Assembly: GCF_900327775.1 (NCBI RefSeq)
Contig: NZ_OUMZ01000006.1
Location: 1-64,000, forward strand
Origin: Roseovarius sp. EL26
Lineage (GTDB): Bacteria; Pseudomonadota; Alphaproteobacteria; Rhodobacterales; Rhodobacteraceae
Direction: 5' to 3'
Length of the DNA: 64,000 nucleotides
Shown here: positions 24,682 to 32,959 of the stretch, piece by piece
How the letters are laid out: every line of letters starts with the position of its first letter
Numbering within the stretch: the first letter of the stretch is position 1
Position numbers and translations under genes: made by a program
Notes under the pieces: generated by a model
Seen by the model: only the letters and a program-made list of their open reading frames with translations
What the model was told of the DNA's origin: nothing
Database searches by the model: none

Positions 24682-26567
24682 GAAAGAACCTGTTCCTACA
24701 CTTTTTGAACCGAGATACTCGGGAGATTTTTCGTGTTTATGAATTGTTAGATCGTGGGAGGCATGCAAGCATCTTGCGTGAACCTCTGAATGCTGCTGCA
24801 ATACTGTGCGAAAATGCATGTTATGCCCCGCCTGGATTTGTCATCGAAGATGACATCGCTTTCGAGCTCTTCGAAGCTCAATCACCTTACCTAGAAACAG
24901 GTCTTGTTCAACTGCCAATTCGAGAACGAAACTTAGCAGACTACGCCGAAAAAAAGCGGGGTGAATATGCGCCCGCCCGAAATCGCTACTCTGGGTTGTT
25001 TGATGATAGTCGGCTAGAGGCGCTGTCCTCCTACGGAACCGCAATAACCCGTCGAAATGTAAAAATTGGTCCCGCGATAGTAAAAGGGTTTGAAACGGGG
25101 GCAGACTCAAGGGCCGTTGTTTGGAAAGGGATCCGCAATGCAGCGGCTCCTGAAGTCATCCAAAATCTTCGCGATACTCCGGCAATGCTAATGGACAGTG
25201 GTAAGGCTCTCACATGGTCAATTATGCAGCCGAATCTGATTAGTGCTGGCAAACCTCTTCAAAAAGAGATGCGTGATGCTTTGCAGAACATATATTTTGG
25301 AGAGTACTGTCGAGAGTATAAACTTATTCTGGTCTCAGACATACCCTATATGCCTGAGGTGTTTTACCTGCCTGCACAGAGGGCTGTCTACAACTTCAAA
25401 CGTTTCAAGAATTTCCTGAGCGCATTTGGTGCATCTAATATGCTGCTACAAGCTTCAGCCGCATTTATTGTTAGGATACGCGCGGAGCCAGGATTTGTTG
25501 AGCTCATTGATGCGTATGCTGGACTTGCGTTGATGTCCGAAAGCGATACAGACCTTCAGTACCATACTGCGAGGGCAGTTGGAAAAACGAACTTTGATTG
25601 GGCGCAATTGGAAGCAAGGCGCAGCGGTAGCTTCGCCGACCCAACGGCAATTGAGACGTTGGAAATTGGAGATGCGTGCGCAGAACTTGCAACTATCCTT
25701 TCGTTGGAGCATGGCTTGGCTCGCCGAACCGACAAAAAAGACCGAACTCACAAAACTTCAAGGCACGAAAAGCTAAAGATAAGAACCATCACAAAGGACA
25801 AGAAATTGAAAGTATCGATCTTTGTTGCGTTAGAAGAAGAACTGAAAGTACTAGCCAAGCAGCTAAACTTGACTAAAAAGGCTTCCCCTGCTGCAACTGG
25901 TGAAATTGACGGGGTTGAGATTGATGTCTTATGCCCAAGAGGAATGGGTCGAGTCGCGTCAGCTGTGGAAATGATGCGGTATTTGGGTGCGGAAAATGTA
26001 AAGCCTGATCTCATTCTTTGCATAGGACTAGCTGGTGGCTTTAAGGAGGCAAAAATTGATCCCGGAACTGTGATCTGCGCAGAAACCGTTGTTGATTTAG
26101 CAAACCGCAAAGTATCGGATGATGAGGCTGGGGCCGCAGTTTCAAAATTCCGAAGACTCGACTTTGATTGTACCAAAGCGTTTTACACGATCGCCACTTC
26201 GGATGAATTTGATGTTCCAGATTGGGAAAAGCACTGTAGAGAGAACTTCGATTGGCCAGATGGAAGAGTTCCATCCCTGCGTGAAGGAAAAATTGCCAGC
26301 GTGGACGAGGTCGTTGCAAGCGACGACCATAGGCAAAAAATGGTTGAAAACGTCGACAAGTTACTAGGCGTTGAGATGGAGGCTGGGGGAATCTGCGCTG
26401 CAGCAAAGTCCTTTCATATACCGGTCGCTGTCCTTCGAGTTGTTTCAGACATGGCTGATCCTTCAAAAGCAGATGACAATTGGCGCAGTTTAGGGATGAA
26501 GACACTTGCGGAGCTCGTTGGTCGGATACCCCTAAAGCGCGTTATTGAGGTCGCCAAAGGCAACTAG
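24678..26567 (+). CDS. Unknown N-terminal region with C-terminal nucleoside phosphorylase domain
   Basis: A 629-residue protein. The ATG at 24678 overlaps the HD-kinase stop, so the two are coupled. Residues 1 to about 365 match nothing I know; YLETGLVQLPIRERNLADYAEKKRGEY-like charged text suggests a helical, substrate-sensing or membrane-free module. After a Lys/Arg-rich linker (about 355-375), residues about 377-629 form a phosphorylase/nucleosidase (PNP/MTAN) fold. Its marks are VSIFVALEEELK, CIGLAGGF, GKIASVDEVVAS, the ribose-binding GVEMEAGG, and RVVSDMAD with the catalytic Asp. Such domains cleave nucleosides and also occur as effectors in NTPase-based defence proteins. Beside a nucleotidase/kinase it points to purine nucleotide breakdown. 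Confidence 0.8.
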   Translation: MRKNLFLHFLNRDTREIFRVYELLDRGRHASILREPLNAAAILCENACYAPPGFVIEDDIAFELFEAQSPYLETGLVQLPIRERNLADYAEKKRGEYAPARNRYSGLFDDSRLEALSSYGTAITRRNVKIGPAIVKGFETGADSRAVVWKGIRNAAAPEVIQNLRDTPAMLMDSGKALTWSIMQPNLISAGKPLQKEMRDALQNIYFGEYCREYKLILVSDIPYMPEVFYLPAQRAVYNFKRFKNFLSAFGASNMLLQASAAFIVRIRAEPGFVELIDAYAGLALMSESDTDLQYHTARAVGKTNFDWAQLEARRSGSFADPTAIETLEIGDACAELATILSLEHGLARRTDKKDRTHKTSRHEKLKIRTITKDKKLKVSIFVALEEELKVLAKQLNLTKKASPAATGEIDGVEIDVLCPRGMGRVASAVEMMRYLGAENVKPDLILCIGLAGGFKEAKIDPGTVICAETVVDLANRKVSDDEAGAAVSKFRRLDFDCTKAFYTIATSDEFDVPDWEKHCRENFDWPDGRVPSLREGKIASVDEVVASDDHRQKMVENVDKLLGVEMEAGGICAAAKSFHIPVAVLRVVSDMADPSKADDNWRSLGMKTLAELVGRIPLKRVIEVAKGN

Positions 26568-27463
26568 GTCATGTCTAAGACGTGGTTATCCACAATAGCC
26601 CTTGATACAGGTTCTAAACTGTCACGGTTATTGATCTCAGAAGGTATTTGAACCCATCTCGGTGATCGGTGAGTTGGAATGTGGGAAATCAGCCTATCTG
26701 GTTCTGGGCATTCATAAGACGTCAATAGTACAACCGATTTGCCAGCTTCGTCTTGATCCAGCCGCTTTATACATTGCAGAGAATGATCTGCTATAAGCGA
26801 TGTCAGATTGCAAAGGTCGTCTTTCGGTAGAGTTGTTTGCTCTGTCAATGTTCGGCGCGAAGCTTCGTCGAAGCCAAATGAGTCAATCGAAAACAAATCG
26901 GCGTCCATGCCTTTCAGGTAGCCACTGAACCCTAGCGAGCGTCCTGACGTTTCAGAAGCTGTCAGCGTTGAGTTTAGGCTTAGAAAACGGTCCAAGCATT
27001 TGATGGTTACGAGGAGTCTAATGTGTACCAGCGAAGGCTCTTTCTCGACTTCGAGCAATGGAAGTTGGCGCGTAAATGCCTTCGCGAGGCCTGAAAAAGG
27101 AGCGACTGTTGCGCCTGCAGTCCACATAGTGTCAATGTCTTCTTGCGCAGCACAGATTACATCGAACTGCTTTAACTGATACGCCCGTAGTGGCGCTACA
27201 TACTCACTATTGTCTGTTTTTTTCTTGCAAAGCTGTTCCCGTAGCACAAATCTGCCCGGTCCGGTGCGCGCAAAAATAGTTCTCTTACGATTCCGCAGCA
27301 AATCTTCCGACAAACGGGCCTGTAGCGTCTTGTACTGTGTCTTTCCAAAGAGATGCTCCGGTACTAGCTGCAGCCGATAGGCAGCATCCAAAATCTCGCG
27401 TGCTGACAAGGGTTGGCGAGACTTCTGCAGTACTGATTGGGCAATCTGAAGATATGAATTCAT
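26564..27463 (-). CDS. HARE-HTH domain protein, unknown C-terminal domain
   Basis: A 299-residue protein. The first about 75 residues are a HARE-HTH (found in HB1, ASXL and restriction endonucleases): SYLQIAQSVLQKSRQPLSAR, then EILDAAYRLQLVPEHLFGKT and a basic end leading to GPGRFVLRE. This domain reads DNA, perhaps modified bases. The remaining 220 residues hold strands and helices (LVTIKCLDRFLSLNSTL, KSVVLLTSYECPEPDRLISH) and could be a NUDIX-like or other phosphate-handling fold; I cannot decide. The gene converges on the phosphorylase gene with a four-base overlap of ends, so it may belong to the same module. It is the last cargo gene before the right end. Confidence 0.75.
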   Translation of the reverse strand: MNSYLQIAQSVLQKSRQPLSAREILDAAYRLQLVPEHLFGKTQYKTLQARLSEDLLRNRKRTIFARTGPGRFVLREQLCKKKTDNSEYVAPLRAYQLKQFDVICAAQEDIDTMWTAGATVAPFSGLAKAFTRQLPLLEVEKEPSLVHIRLLVTIKCLDRFLSLNSTLTASETSGRSLGFSGYLKGMDADLFSIDSFGFDEASRRTLTEQTTLPKDDLCNLTSLIADHSLQCIKRLDQDEAGKSVVLLTSYECPEPDRLISHIPTHRSPRWVQIPSEINNRDSLEPVSRAIVDNHVLDMT

Positions 27464-27602
27464 GGTTTTAGCATTTGGCTACGATACGCTTACTTGAGAT
27501 TTGGCTTTCGAAAATCGCTTGTAAGCATAGTGACATCCTAGCGGAGAAAATCCAAGAAGAATGAAGGGCAGCAAGATTAGAGGGGTTGAGTCACACGGCC
27601 AC

Positions 27603-27697
27603 CCATTTGATCGATAGACCAAAATTAATAGATCCTGCCGAGCAGACTAGCTCGAGAAAGGACAAAATCGTGTCGTAAAGGAACGATCACATGTCAT
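27603..27697 (+). repeat. Right end of the Tn7-like element
   Basis: The final 28 bp (27670-27697) are an exact copy of 10271-10298. The inner block at 27603-27649 is a diverged copy of 10114-10160. The end faces tRNA-Lys, whose encoded CCA begins 20 bp further on. Confidence 0.75.
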
Positions 27698-27717
27698 CTC
27701 ACATCAATTAGATTAAA

Positions 27718-27793
27718 TGGTGAGCCCGTCCGGGTTCGAACCGGAGACCTACTGATTAAAAGTCAGTTGCTCTACCAACTGAGCTACAGGCCC
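27718..27793 (-). tRNA. tRNA-Lys(TTT)
   Basis: The reverse strand folds as a standard tRNA. Acceptor GGGCCTG pairs with CGGGCTC, the D-stem is in TAGCTCAGTTGGTAGAGC, the anticodon loop is CTTTTAA with anticodon TTT, and the T-arm carries TTCGAAC. A discriminator A and an encoded CCA follow. It is the probable attachment reference of the neighbouring Tn7-like element. Confidence 0.97.
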
Positions 27794-27900
27794 ACTAGGC
27801 GGCCTATCTAGAAAGAGCGGCCAAAAGGGTCAACCCCAAAAACCACGATTTTTTCACCAGATGGTGGATTCATTTTAATAGCAGCGTTATATGCCACCGC

Positions 27901-28737
27901 ATGAACACAACTGGCACACATACTCTTTCGTTTATGAAGATGCATGGTCTTGGCAATGACTTTGTGGTCTTCGATATGCGTGATCGCGTTAACTCTTTGA
28001 CTCAAAATGACATTATCGCTATCGGAGACCGGCGTAATGGCATCGGGTATGATCAGTTGGCTGTGATTGAGAGTGCCCCTAAAGTCGACGCCAGATTGAC
28101 CTTCTGGAACTCCGATGGGTCTATTTCGGCGGCTTGTGGAAATGCGACTCGCTGCATTGCGCGTTATTTGATGCAACAAGGCCAATGCGACTCAGTTGTT
28201 TTAGAGACACTGCGCGGCACACTTTATGCACATGACGCGGGAAAAGGCCTGACTTCCGTCAATATGGGGCAGCCACAGTTGGAGTGGCATGACGTGCCGC
28301 TGGCGCGCGAGTTAGATACACTGGAACTACCAATTGACGGTGCGCCCACTGCCACAGGTATGGGCAATCCACATTGCACCTTTTTTGTTGAGAATGCCGA
28401 AGCGGTGGATTTAGAAAGCTTTGGTCCCGTGCATGAGCATCATCCGCTTTATCCTGAACGTACCAATGTACAGGTCGCCAGCCTGATTGGCCCAGACCAT
28501 CTGCGCATGCGGGTTTGGGAACGGGGTGTTGGCATCACTTTGGCCTCCGGCTCATCCTCTTGTGCGACGGCAGTGGCCGCGACCCGCCGCGGGCTAACCG
28601 GCCGTAAGGTACGAATTGATCTCGATGGTGGCACGCTATGGATCGATTGGCGCGAAGATGGCGTCTGGATGACCGGGCCAACTATGCACGTATGTGATGG
28701 CGTACTAACCCAAGATTTTCTGGAAACGGTACAATGA
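27901..28737 (+). CDS. dapF: Diaminopimelate epimerase
   Basis: A 278-residue enzyme that interconverts LL- and meso-diaminopimelate for lysine and peptidoglycan synthesis in the cytoplasm. Signatures are FMKMHGLGNDFVVFD near the start, the first catalytic Cys in AACGNATRC and the second in ASGSSSCAT, plus GNPHCTFFV. Both active-site cysteines are present and length is normal. Its TGA overlaps the ATG of mtaB, so the two are co-translated. With dapD and dapE elsewhere in this window, the succinylase branch of the DAP pathway is used. Confidence 0.96.
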   Translation: MNTTGTHTLSFMKMHGLGNDFVVFDMRDRVNSLTQNDIIAIGDRRNGIGYDQLAVIESAPKVDARLTFWNSDGSISAACGNATRCIARYLMQQGQCDSVVLETLRGTLYAHDAGKGLTSVNMGQPQLEWHDVPLARELDTLELPIDGAPTATGMGNPHCTFFVENAEAVDLESFGPVHEHHPLYPERTNVQVASLIGPDHLRMRVWERGVGITLASGSSSCATAVAATRRGLTGRKVRIDLDGGTLWIDWREDGVWMTGPTMHVCDGVLTQDFLETVQ

Positions 28738-29993
28738 CCAACGCACCAAAGTTCACCACATTGGGCTGCCGCCTGAATGCCTATGAGACAGAGGCGATGA
28801 AAGAGTTGTCGCAGCAGGCCGGCTTGGGCAATGCGGTAGTAATCAATACCTGTGCTGTCACAGCCGAGGCGGTTCGCAAAGCGCGTCAGGAAATTCGCCG
28901 CCTACGTCGCGAAAACCCGGACGCACGCCTGATTGTCACCGGATGCGCCGCGCAGACCGAGCCGGAAACCTTTGCTGCGATGGACGAGGTTGATGCCATT
29001 ATCGGCAATACCGAAAAGATGCGCCCTGAAACCTGGAATGGACTTGCCTCAAATTTCATTGGCGAGACTGAAAAGGTGCAAGTCGACGACATCATGTCGG
29101 TGACCGAAACTGCCGGTCACCTGATCGATGGCTTTGGCACGCGCAGCCGCGCCTATGTGCAGGTGCAGAATGGTTGCGACCATCGTTGTACTTTTTGCAT
29201 TATTCCCTATGGCCGGGGCAATTCACGCTCGGTCCCTGCAGGCGTTGTAGTGGATCAAATCAAACGGCTGGTTGATAAAGGCTACAATGAAGTAGTCCTA
29301 ACCGGTGTTGATCTGACCAGCTGGGGTGCGGATTTGCCAGCCCAACCTAAGTTGGGTGATCTCGTGATGCGCATCCTGAAGCTGGTGCCGGATCTGGCGC
29401 GTCTGAGGATCAGTTCCATCGATTCGATTGAGGTAGATGAGAATCTGATGCAATCCATCGCAACAGAACCACGTCTAATGCCGCACCTGCATCTAAGCCT
29501 GCAACACGGAGACGATTTGATTCTCAAGCGGATGAAACGCCGCCATCTGCGCGACGACGCCATCCGGTTTTCTGAGGAGGCCCGTAAACTGCGCCCCGAA
29601 ATGACCTTTGGTGCAGATATCATTGCCGGCTTTCCAACAGAAACCGAAGCGCATTTCGAAAACTCACTTAAGCTGGTGCAAGATTGTGACCTGACATGGC
29701 TGCATGTCTTTCCTTATTCAAAACGCGAAGGCACCCCAGCTGCAAAGATTCCAAGCCAAGTGAATGGCAATGACATAAAATCCCGCGCCGCGCGTTTGCG
29801 GGCTGCGGGCGACGCGCAGGTTGCCAAACATCTCGCGTCGCAAGTCGGTCAAATCCATAACATCCTGATGGAAAACAGCCGCATGGGTCGGACAGAACAG
29901 TTTACTGAGGTCGTCTTCAACGCTGATCAACCCGAAAGCCAGATTGTGACCGCGCAAATCATTGGCGTTTCTGGCACACAGCTAACTGCATGA
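28734..29993 (+). CDS. mtaB: tRNA t6A37 methylthiotransferase MtaB
   Basis: A 419-residue radical-SAM enzyme that adds a methylthio group to t6A37 of ANN-decoding tRNAs. The N-terminal UPF0004 domain has TLGCRLNAYETE, VINTCAVT and VTGCA (three cluster cysteines). The radical-SAM motif is CDHRCTFCIIPYGRG and a short C-terminal TRAM-like part follows. The TLGCRLN opening and KAR-QEIRR segment mark MtaB rather than MiaB. It overlaps dapF and the following gene by four bases each, making one operon. Confidence 0.94.
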   Translation: MTNAPKFTTLGCRLNAYETEAMKELSQQAGLGNAVVINTCAVTAEAVRKARQEIRRLRRENPDARLIVTGCAAQTEPETFAAMDEVDAIIGNTEKMRPETWNGLASNFIGETEKVQVDDIMSVTETAGHLIDGFGTRSRAYVQVQNGCDHRCTFCIIPYGRGNSRSVPAGVVVDQIKRLVDKGYNEVVLTGVDLTSWGADLPAQPKLGDLVMRILKLVPDLARLRISSIDSIEVDENLMQSIATEPRLMPHLHLSLQHGDDLILKRMKRRHLRDDAIRFSEEARKLRPEMTFGADIIAGFPTETEAHFENSLKLVQDCDLTWLHVFPYSKREGTPAAKIPSQVNGNDIKSRAARLRAAGDAQVAKHLASQVGQIHNILMENSRMGRTEQFTEVVFNADQPESQIVTAQIIGVSGTQLTA

Positions 29994-30631
29994 GCATACC
30001 TGTCCTGTGGTCCTTTCGTCGCTGTCCGTATGCCATGCGGGCGCGGCTGGCGATTGCATCATCGGATATAGAAGTAGTTCTACGGGAAATCGTTTTACGC
30101 AACAAACCAAAAGCGTTCTTGGCGACCTCCCCGTCGGCAACCGTACCCTGTTTACAAGTCGATGATCAGGTGATTGACGAAAGCTTCGACATCATGCTTT
30201 GGGCGCTAAAACAAAACGACCCCGAAGGCTGGCTTGCCATGCCTGACGAAGGAATGGCGCTGATATCAGACTGCGACGGAGCGTTTAAAACCGCTTTGGA
30301 TCGCTACAAGTATTCTGTGCGTTATGATAATGTAGATGCGCAATCAGAACGCGAAAAGGCCGCACAGTTCGTTCGAATCCTGAATGATCGCCTGCTACAG
30401 TCCAACTACCTTATGGACGCAAAGCCGACATTGGCCGATATGGCAATTTTACCCTTTGTCAGGCAATACGCACATGTGGATCTAGACTGGTTTTCCGCAC
30501 AGTCGTGGGCATCAGCAAAGGAATGGCTTGAGAAGTTCAAGACATCTCAGCGTTTCACCGGAATCATGCGAAAATATACGCCCTGGCAGCCAGATCAAGC
30601 GCCAGTGAGTTTTCCTGGAGCAAGACAATAG
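29990..30631 (+). CDS. Glutathione S-transferase family protein
   Basis: A 213-residue protein. The thioredoxin-fold N-terminal domain has WSFRRCPYAMRARLAIASS and SATVPCLQVDDQVIDES, where the Glu/Ser pair binds glutathione. An all-helical C-terminal domain has LADMAILPFVRQYAH, the usual N-capping Asp. It resembles the YfcF-like GSTs that keep a CPYA motif. It starts within the end of mtaB, so it is the third gene of the dapF transcript. Substrate unknown. Confidence 0.85.
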   Translation: MSIPVLWSFRRCPYAMRARLAIASSDIEVVLREIVLRNKPKAFLATSPSATVPCLQVDDQVIDESFDIMLWALKQNDPEGWLAMPDEGMALISDCDGAFKTALDRYKYSVRYDNVDAQSEREKAAQFVRILNDRLLQSNYLMDAKPTLADMAILPFVRQYAHVDLDWFSAQSWASAKEWLEKFKTSQRFTGIMRKYTPWQPDQAPVSFPGARQ

Positions 30632-30689
30632 CCATTGCGCTATGCAACCTTTTGCATGAGCCTGCCTACAAGACTGTAGGAGAACGACC

Positions 30690-31310
30690 GTGCATCCAAA
30701 TCTGGCATTCCGAAAACCTGGCGACAACGCCAACATCGCATATGCGCGGGACAATGGGTTCGGCGTTCTTGCTGTCACAACTGATGGCCCACCATTGATA
30801 AGTCACATCCCGTTTCTCCTGTCTGATGATGGGTCGCTAGCCGAATTTCATCTAGTGCGTTCGAATCCGATTGCGCGCGCGTTGGCATCACCATTATCTG
30901 CACGCTTAGCCGTTCAGGGCCCGTATAGCTATATCTCTCCAGATTGGTACGAGGTCACAGATCAGGTGCCAACCTGGAATTACGTCGCGGTGCATTTGAC
31001 CGGCCAGATTGAGCTGCAACCGCCAGAGGAACTGCGCGACCTGCTGGATCGGCAATCGGCCTATTACGAGCAAAAACTCAGACCCAAGTCGCCGTGGACA
31101 GCCGATAAAATGACACCCGACGCTTTGGATAAAATGATGCGTCAGATTATAGCATGTCGGATGAAAGTTGAGACCATTGATGGCACGTGGAAGCTAAACC
31201 AAAACAAAGCCGACGAGGTTCGACTCAGAGCTGCAGATCGGGTAGAATCTAATGGGTTAGGCGCGCAAACTATCAATTTGGCAGCGTTGATGAGAGATCT
31301 ACCAGTTTAA
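30690..31310 (+). CDS. FMN-binding PaiB-like protein
   Basis: A 206-residue protein of the PaiB/FMN-binding split-barrel family: MHPNLAFRKPGDNANIAYAR at the start, PLISHIPFLL and HLVRSNPIARAL, then the highly conserved GPYSYISPDWYE and VPTWNYVAVHLTG. The C-terminal helix region has RPKSPWTADKM. Family members bind FMN or haem; Bacillus PaiB is described as a negative regulator, but biochemical roles differ. A GTG start with AGGAGA upstream is used. It may be the last gene of the dapF-mtaB transcript. Confidence 0.88.
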   Translation: MHPNLAFRKPGDNANIAYARDNGFGVLAVTTDGPPLISHIPFLLSDDGSLAEFHLVRSNPIARALASPLSARLAVQGPYSYISPDWYEVTDQVPTWNYVAVHLTGQIELQPPEELRDLLDRQSAYYEQKLRPKSPWTADKMTPDALDKMMRQIIACRMKVETIDGTWKLNQNKADEVRLRAADRVESNGLGAQTINLAALMRDLPV

Positions 31311-31344
31311 CACTACAACACTCATCTCAAGACAGGAGCACCTG

Positions 31345-31461
31345 ATGAAACTGATTTCAGCTACGCCATCTCCATTTGGGCGTAAGGGCAATGATGCTCT
31401 GGACGACTGGTATGCCGTCTTTTCAGAGCGCGACAGCATGAAAACCACCGCGCCCGAATAA
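31345..31461 (+). pseudogene. Internally deleted glutathione S-transferase remnant
   Basis: A 38-codon frame with a good ribosome site (GACAGGAG). It begins MKLISATPSPFGRK, the typical opening of a GST, and ends DDWYAVFSERDSMKTTAPE, the typical C-terminal W-Y...R-S-M-x-x-T-x-P of GSTs. The approximately 160 residues between are missing. The frame is kept, so a short peptide may still be made, but it cannot fold as a GST. Confidence 0.65.
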
Positions 31462-31466
31462 CGGCC

Positions 31467-32144
31467 TTAGAAGCTGTAGCTGATGCCGACGTTGACCGCG
31501 TGGGTCACCAGTTCAACATCCAGTTTGCCGGCAGATTGACCCGCTGCTGGATCTACAGTGACCTCGTTATCCGACCAGGTGATCTGATATTCGCCAAACA
31601 GCGCCCATTTTTCATTCAAGTTATACTTCAAACCTGCCAAACCACGCAGTGCAGGTCCGGTAACTTCGTAACCGAACGTGCGGCTAGAGGCGCCCGTCAC
31701 CTGAATATCCACATGCGGAATGGCAATCCCAACACCACCGCCCACATAAGGTGTAAAGCGTTCTTGCTTAAACGCACCCGGCCAACGTTTCATGACATTA
31801 GCGGTCAGGATGTTATGGCCATCGGAAAATTCCAACCGGTCCACACCAAGAGCGGCACGGTCTGCATCAGGGGCATAGGCTTTGGTGTGCGTTCCCTCGA
31901 TGCCAAAGCCAAAATTACTCTGGGTCCACCAGATCGCCCGACCACCGTAATAAAACGGGCTTTCAAAAGGCTGGCCTTCCCAGTCGACATTGCGACTCAC
32001 TGACGTGCCGCCGGGCAACGTGCCACTAATGCTGCTTTCCTGCACGCTTTGCGCACCCAGATAAAAGCTTAGCTCTAGTTCAGCTGACGCCTGACCAGCC
32101 ATCAACACCAATGCCGCCGCAGCGGTATTTGTAATCTTCATCAT
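31467..32144 (-). CDS. Outer-membrane beta-barrel protein
   Basis: A 225-residue protein with a signal peptide ([21 protein letters not shown], cut before ELEL). Alternating amphipathic strands follow, and the protein ends GISYSF with the C-terminal Phe used by the Bam machinery. Gly/aromatic-rich strands such as [15 protein letters not shown] are typical of the OmpW/OMP_b-brl eight-strand barrels. The role is unknown; porin-like or lipid-modifying functions are possible. It is divergent from petA with 218 bp between starts. Confidence 0.85.
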   Translation of the reverse strand: MMKITNTAAAALVLMAGQASAELELSFYLGAQSVQESSISGTLPGGTSVSRNVDWEGQPFESPFYYGGRAIWWTQSNFGFGIEGTHTKAYAPDADRAALGVDRLEFSDGHNILTANVMKRWPGAFKQERFTPYVGGGVGIAIPHVDIQVTGASSRTFGYEVTGPALRGLAGLKYNLNEKWALFGEYQITWSDNEVTVDPAAGQSAGKLDVELVTHAVNVGISYSF

Positions 32145-32362
32145 TGCAATCTAACCCCGGATTGAATTGCCTGTATGGCGCACTCATTACACCTGTAGCG
32201 CCGCTGCCACAAGCGCGACAGATGCGCGCCCCGATCAATTCATCGGCATTGCACACTGGACGGAGATTAAAACCCTCGTTAAACAACAAAATAGATGGGT
32301 GTGGATTCCGCGCCCTATTATCGTATGGGGCCGGTTACGGCTTTGAAAATGGAGAATACCTC

Positions 32363-32947
32363 GTGTCCCACGCAGAAGACCACGAAGGCACCCGTAGGGA
32401 TTTCCTCTACTATGCCACCGCAGGAGCAGGTGCAGTTGCCACAGGAGCCGCTGTCTGGCCCCTCGTCAATCAAATGAACCCCTCCGCTGATGTTCAGGCC
32501 CTTAGCTCAATCCGTGTCGATATCGCCGATGTCATACCCGGCACGCAGCTGACTGTGAAATGGCTGGGGAAACCAGTGTTCATTCGTCGCCGCACACCAG
32601 AAGAGATAGAGGCTGCAAACGCAGTTTCAATGGATGAGCTTCCAGATCCTGACGCGCGCAACGCAAATATTGATGCAGGCTCTCCTGCTTTCGATATCAA
32701 CCGCGGCCTTCTTCCGCCCGGCGCCGAAGAGGGTACCGACAGCGAATGGCTGGTGATGATGGGTGTTTGCACCCACTTGGGCTGTGTTCCATTGGGTGAC
32801 GGTGCTGGCGAGTTTGGTGGCTGGTTCTGCCCGTGCCATGGCTCGCACTACGATACGGCTGGCCGTATCCGCAAAGGCCCCGCACCACAGAACCTTCCGG
32901 TTCCACCTGCGGCCTTTGTCGACGCAACAACGATCAAGCTGGGATAA
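32363..32947 (+). CDS. petA: Ubiquinol-cytochrome c reductase, Rieske iron-sulfur subunit
   Basis: A 194-residue subunit of the cytochrome bc1 complex that carries electrons from ubiquinol to cytochrome c1. A twin-arginine-type start ([20 protein letters not shown]) and one membrane anchor are followed by the cluster motifs CTHLGC and CPCHGS, with both His and Cys pairs intact. I chose the GTG at 32363, preceded by GGAGA at the right distance; the open frame extends upstream to 32144 without coding character. First gene of petABC; petB starts 13 bp later. Confidence 0.95.
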   Translation: MSHAEDHEGTRRDFLYYATAGAGAVATGAAVWPLVNQMNPSADVQALSSIRVDIADVIPGTQLTVKWLGKPVFIRRRTPEEIEAANAVSMDELPDPDARNANIDAGSPAFDINRGLLPPGAEEGTDSEWLVMMGVCTHLGCVPLGDGAGEFGGWFCPCHGSHYDTAGRIRKGPAPQNLPVPPAAFVDATTIKLG

Positions 32948-32959
32948 GGAGAAGAAATT

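Larger units (their letters stand above)
10314..27697. mobile_element. Tn7-like transposon (TnsA, TnsB, TnsC, TniQ) beside tRNA-Lys
   Basis: A complete tnsABC-tniQ set lies at one side and a right-end sequence at 27603-27697, about 20 bp from the encoded CCA of tRNA-Lys. The left end has inverted versions of the end motif: TGTCATGAG at 10314, and TTCCTTTATCGACAC at 10392-10406, the reverse of GTGTCG-TAAAGGAA at the right end. Cargo runs from the Ner-like regulator to the HARE-HTH gene. No clear 5-bp target duplication could be fixed by eye, so the exact termini are uncertain. A TniQ-directed insertion downstream of a tRNA gene is established behaviour for several Tn7-like lineages. Confidence 0.75.
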
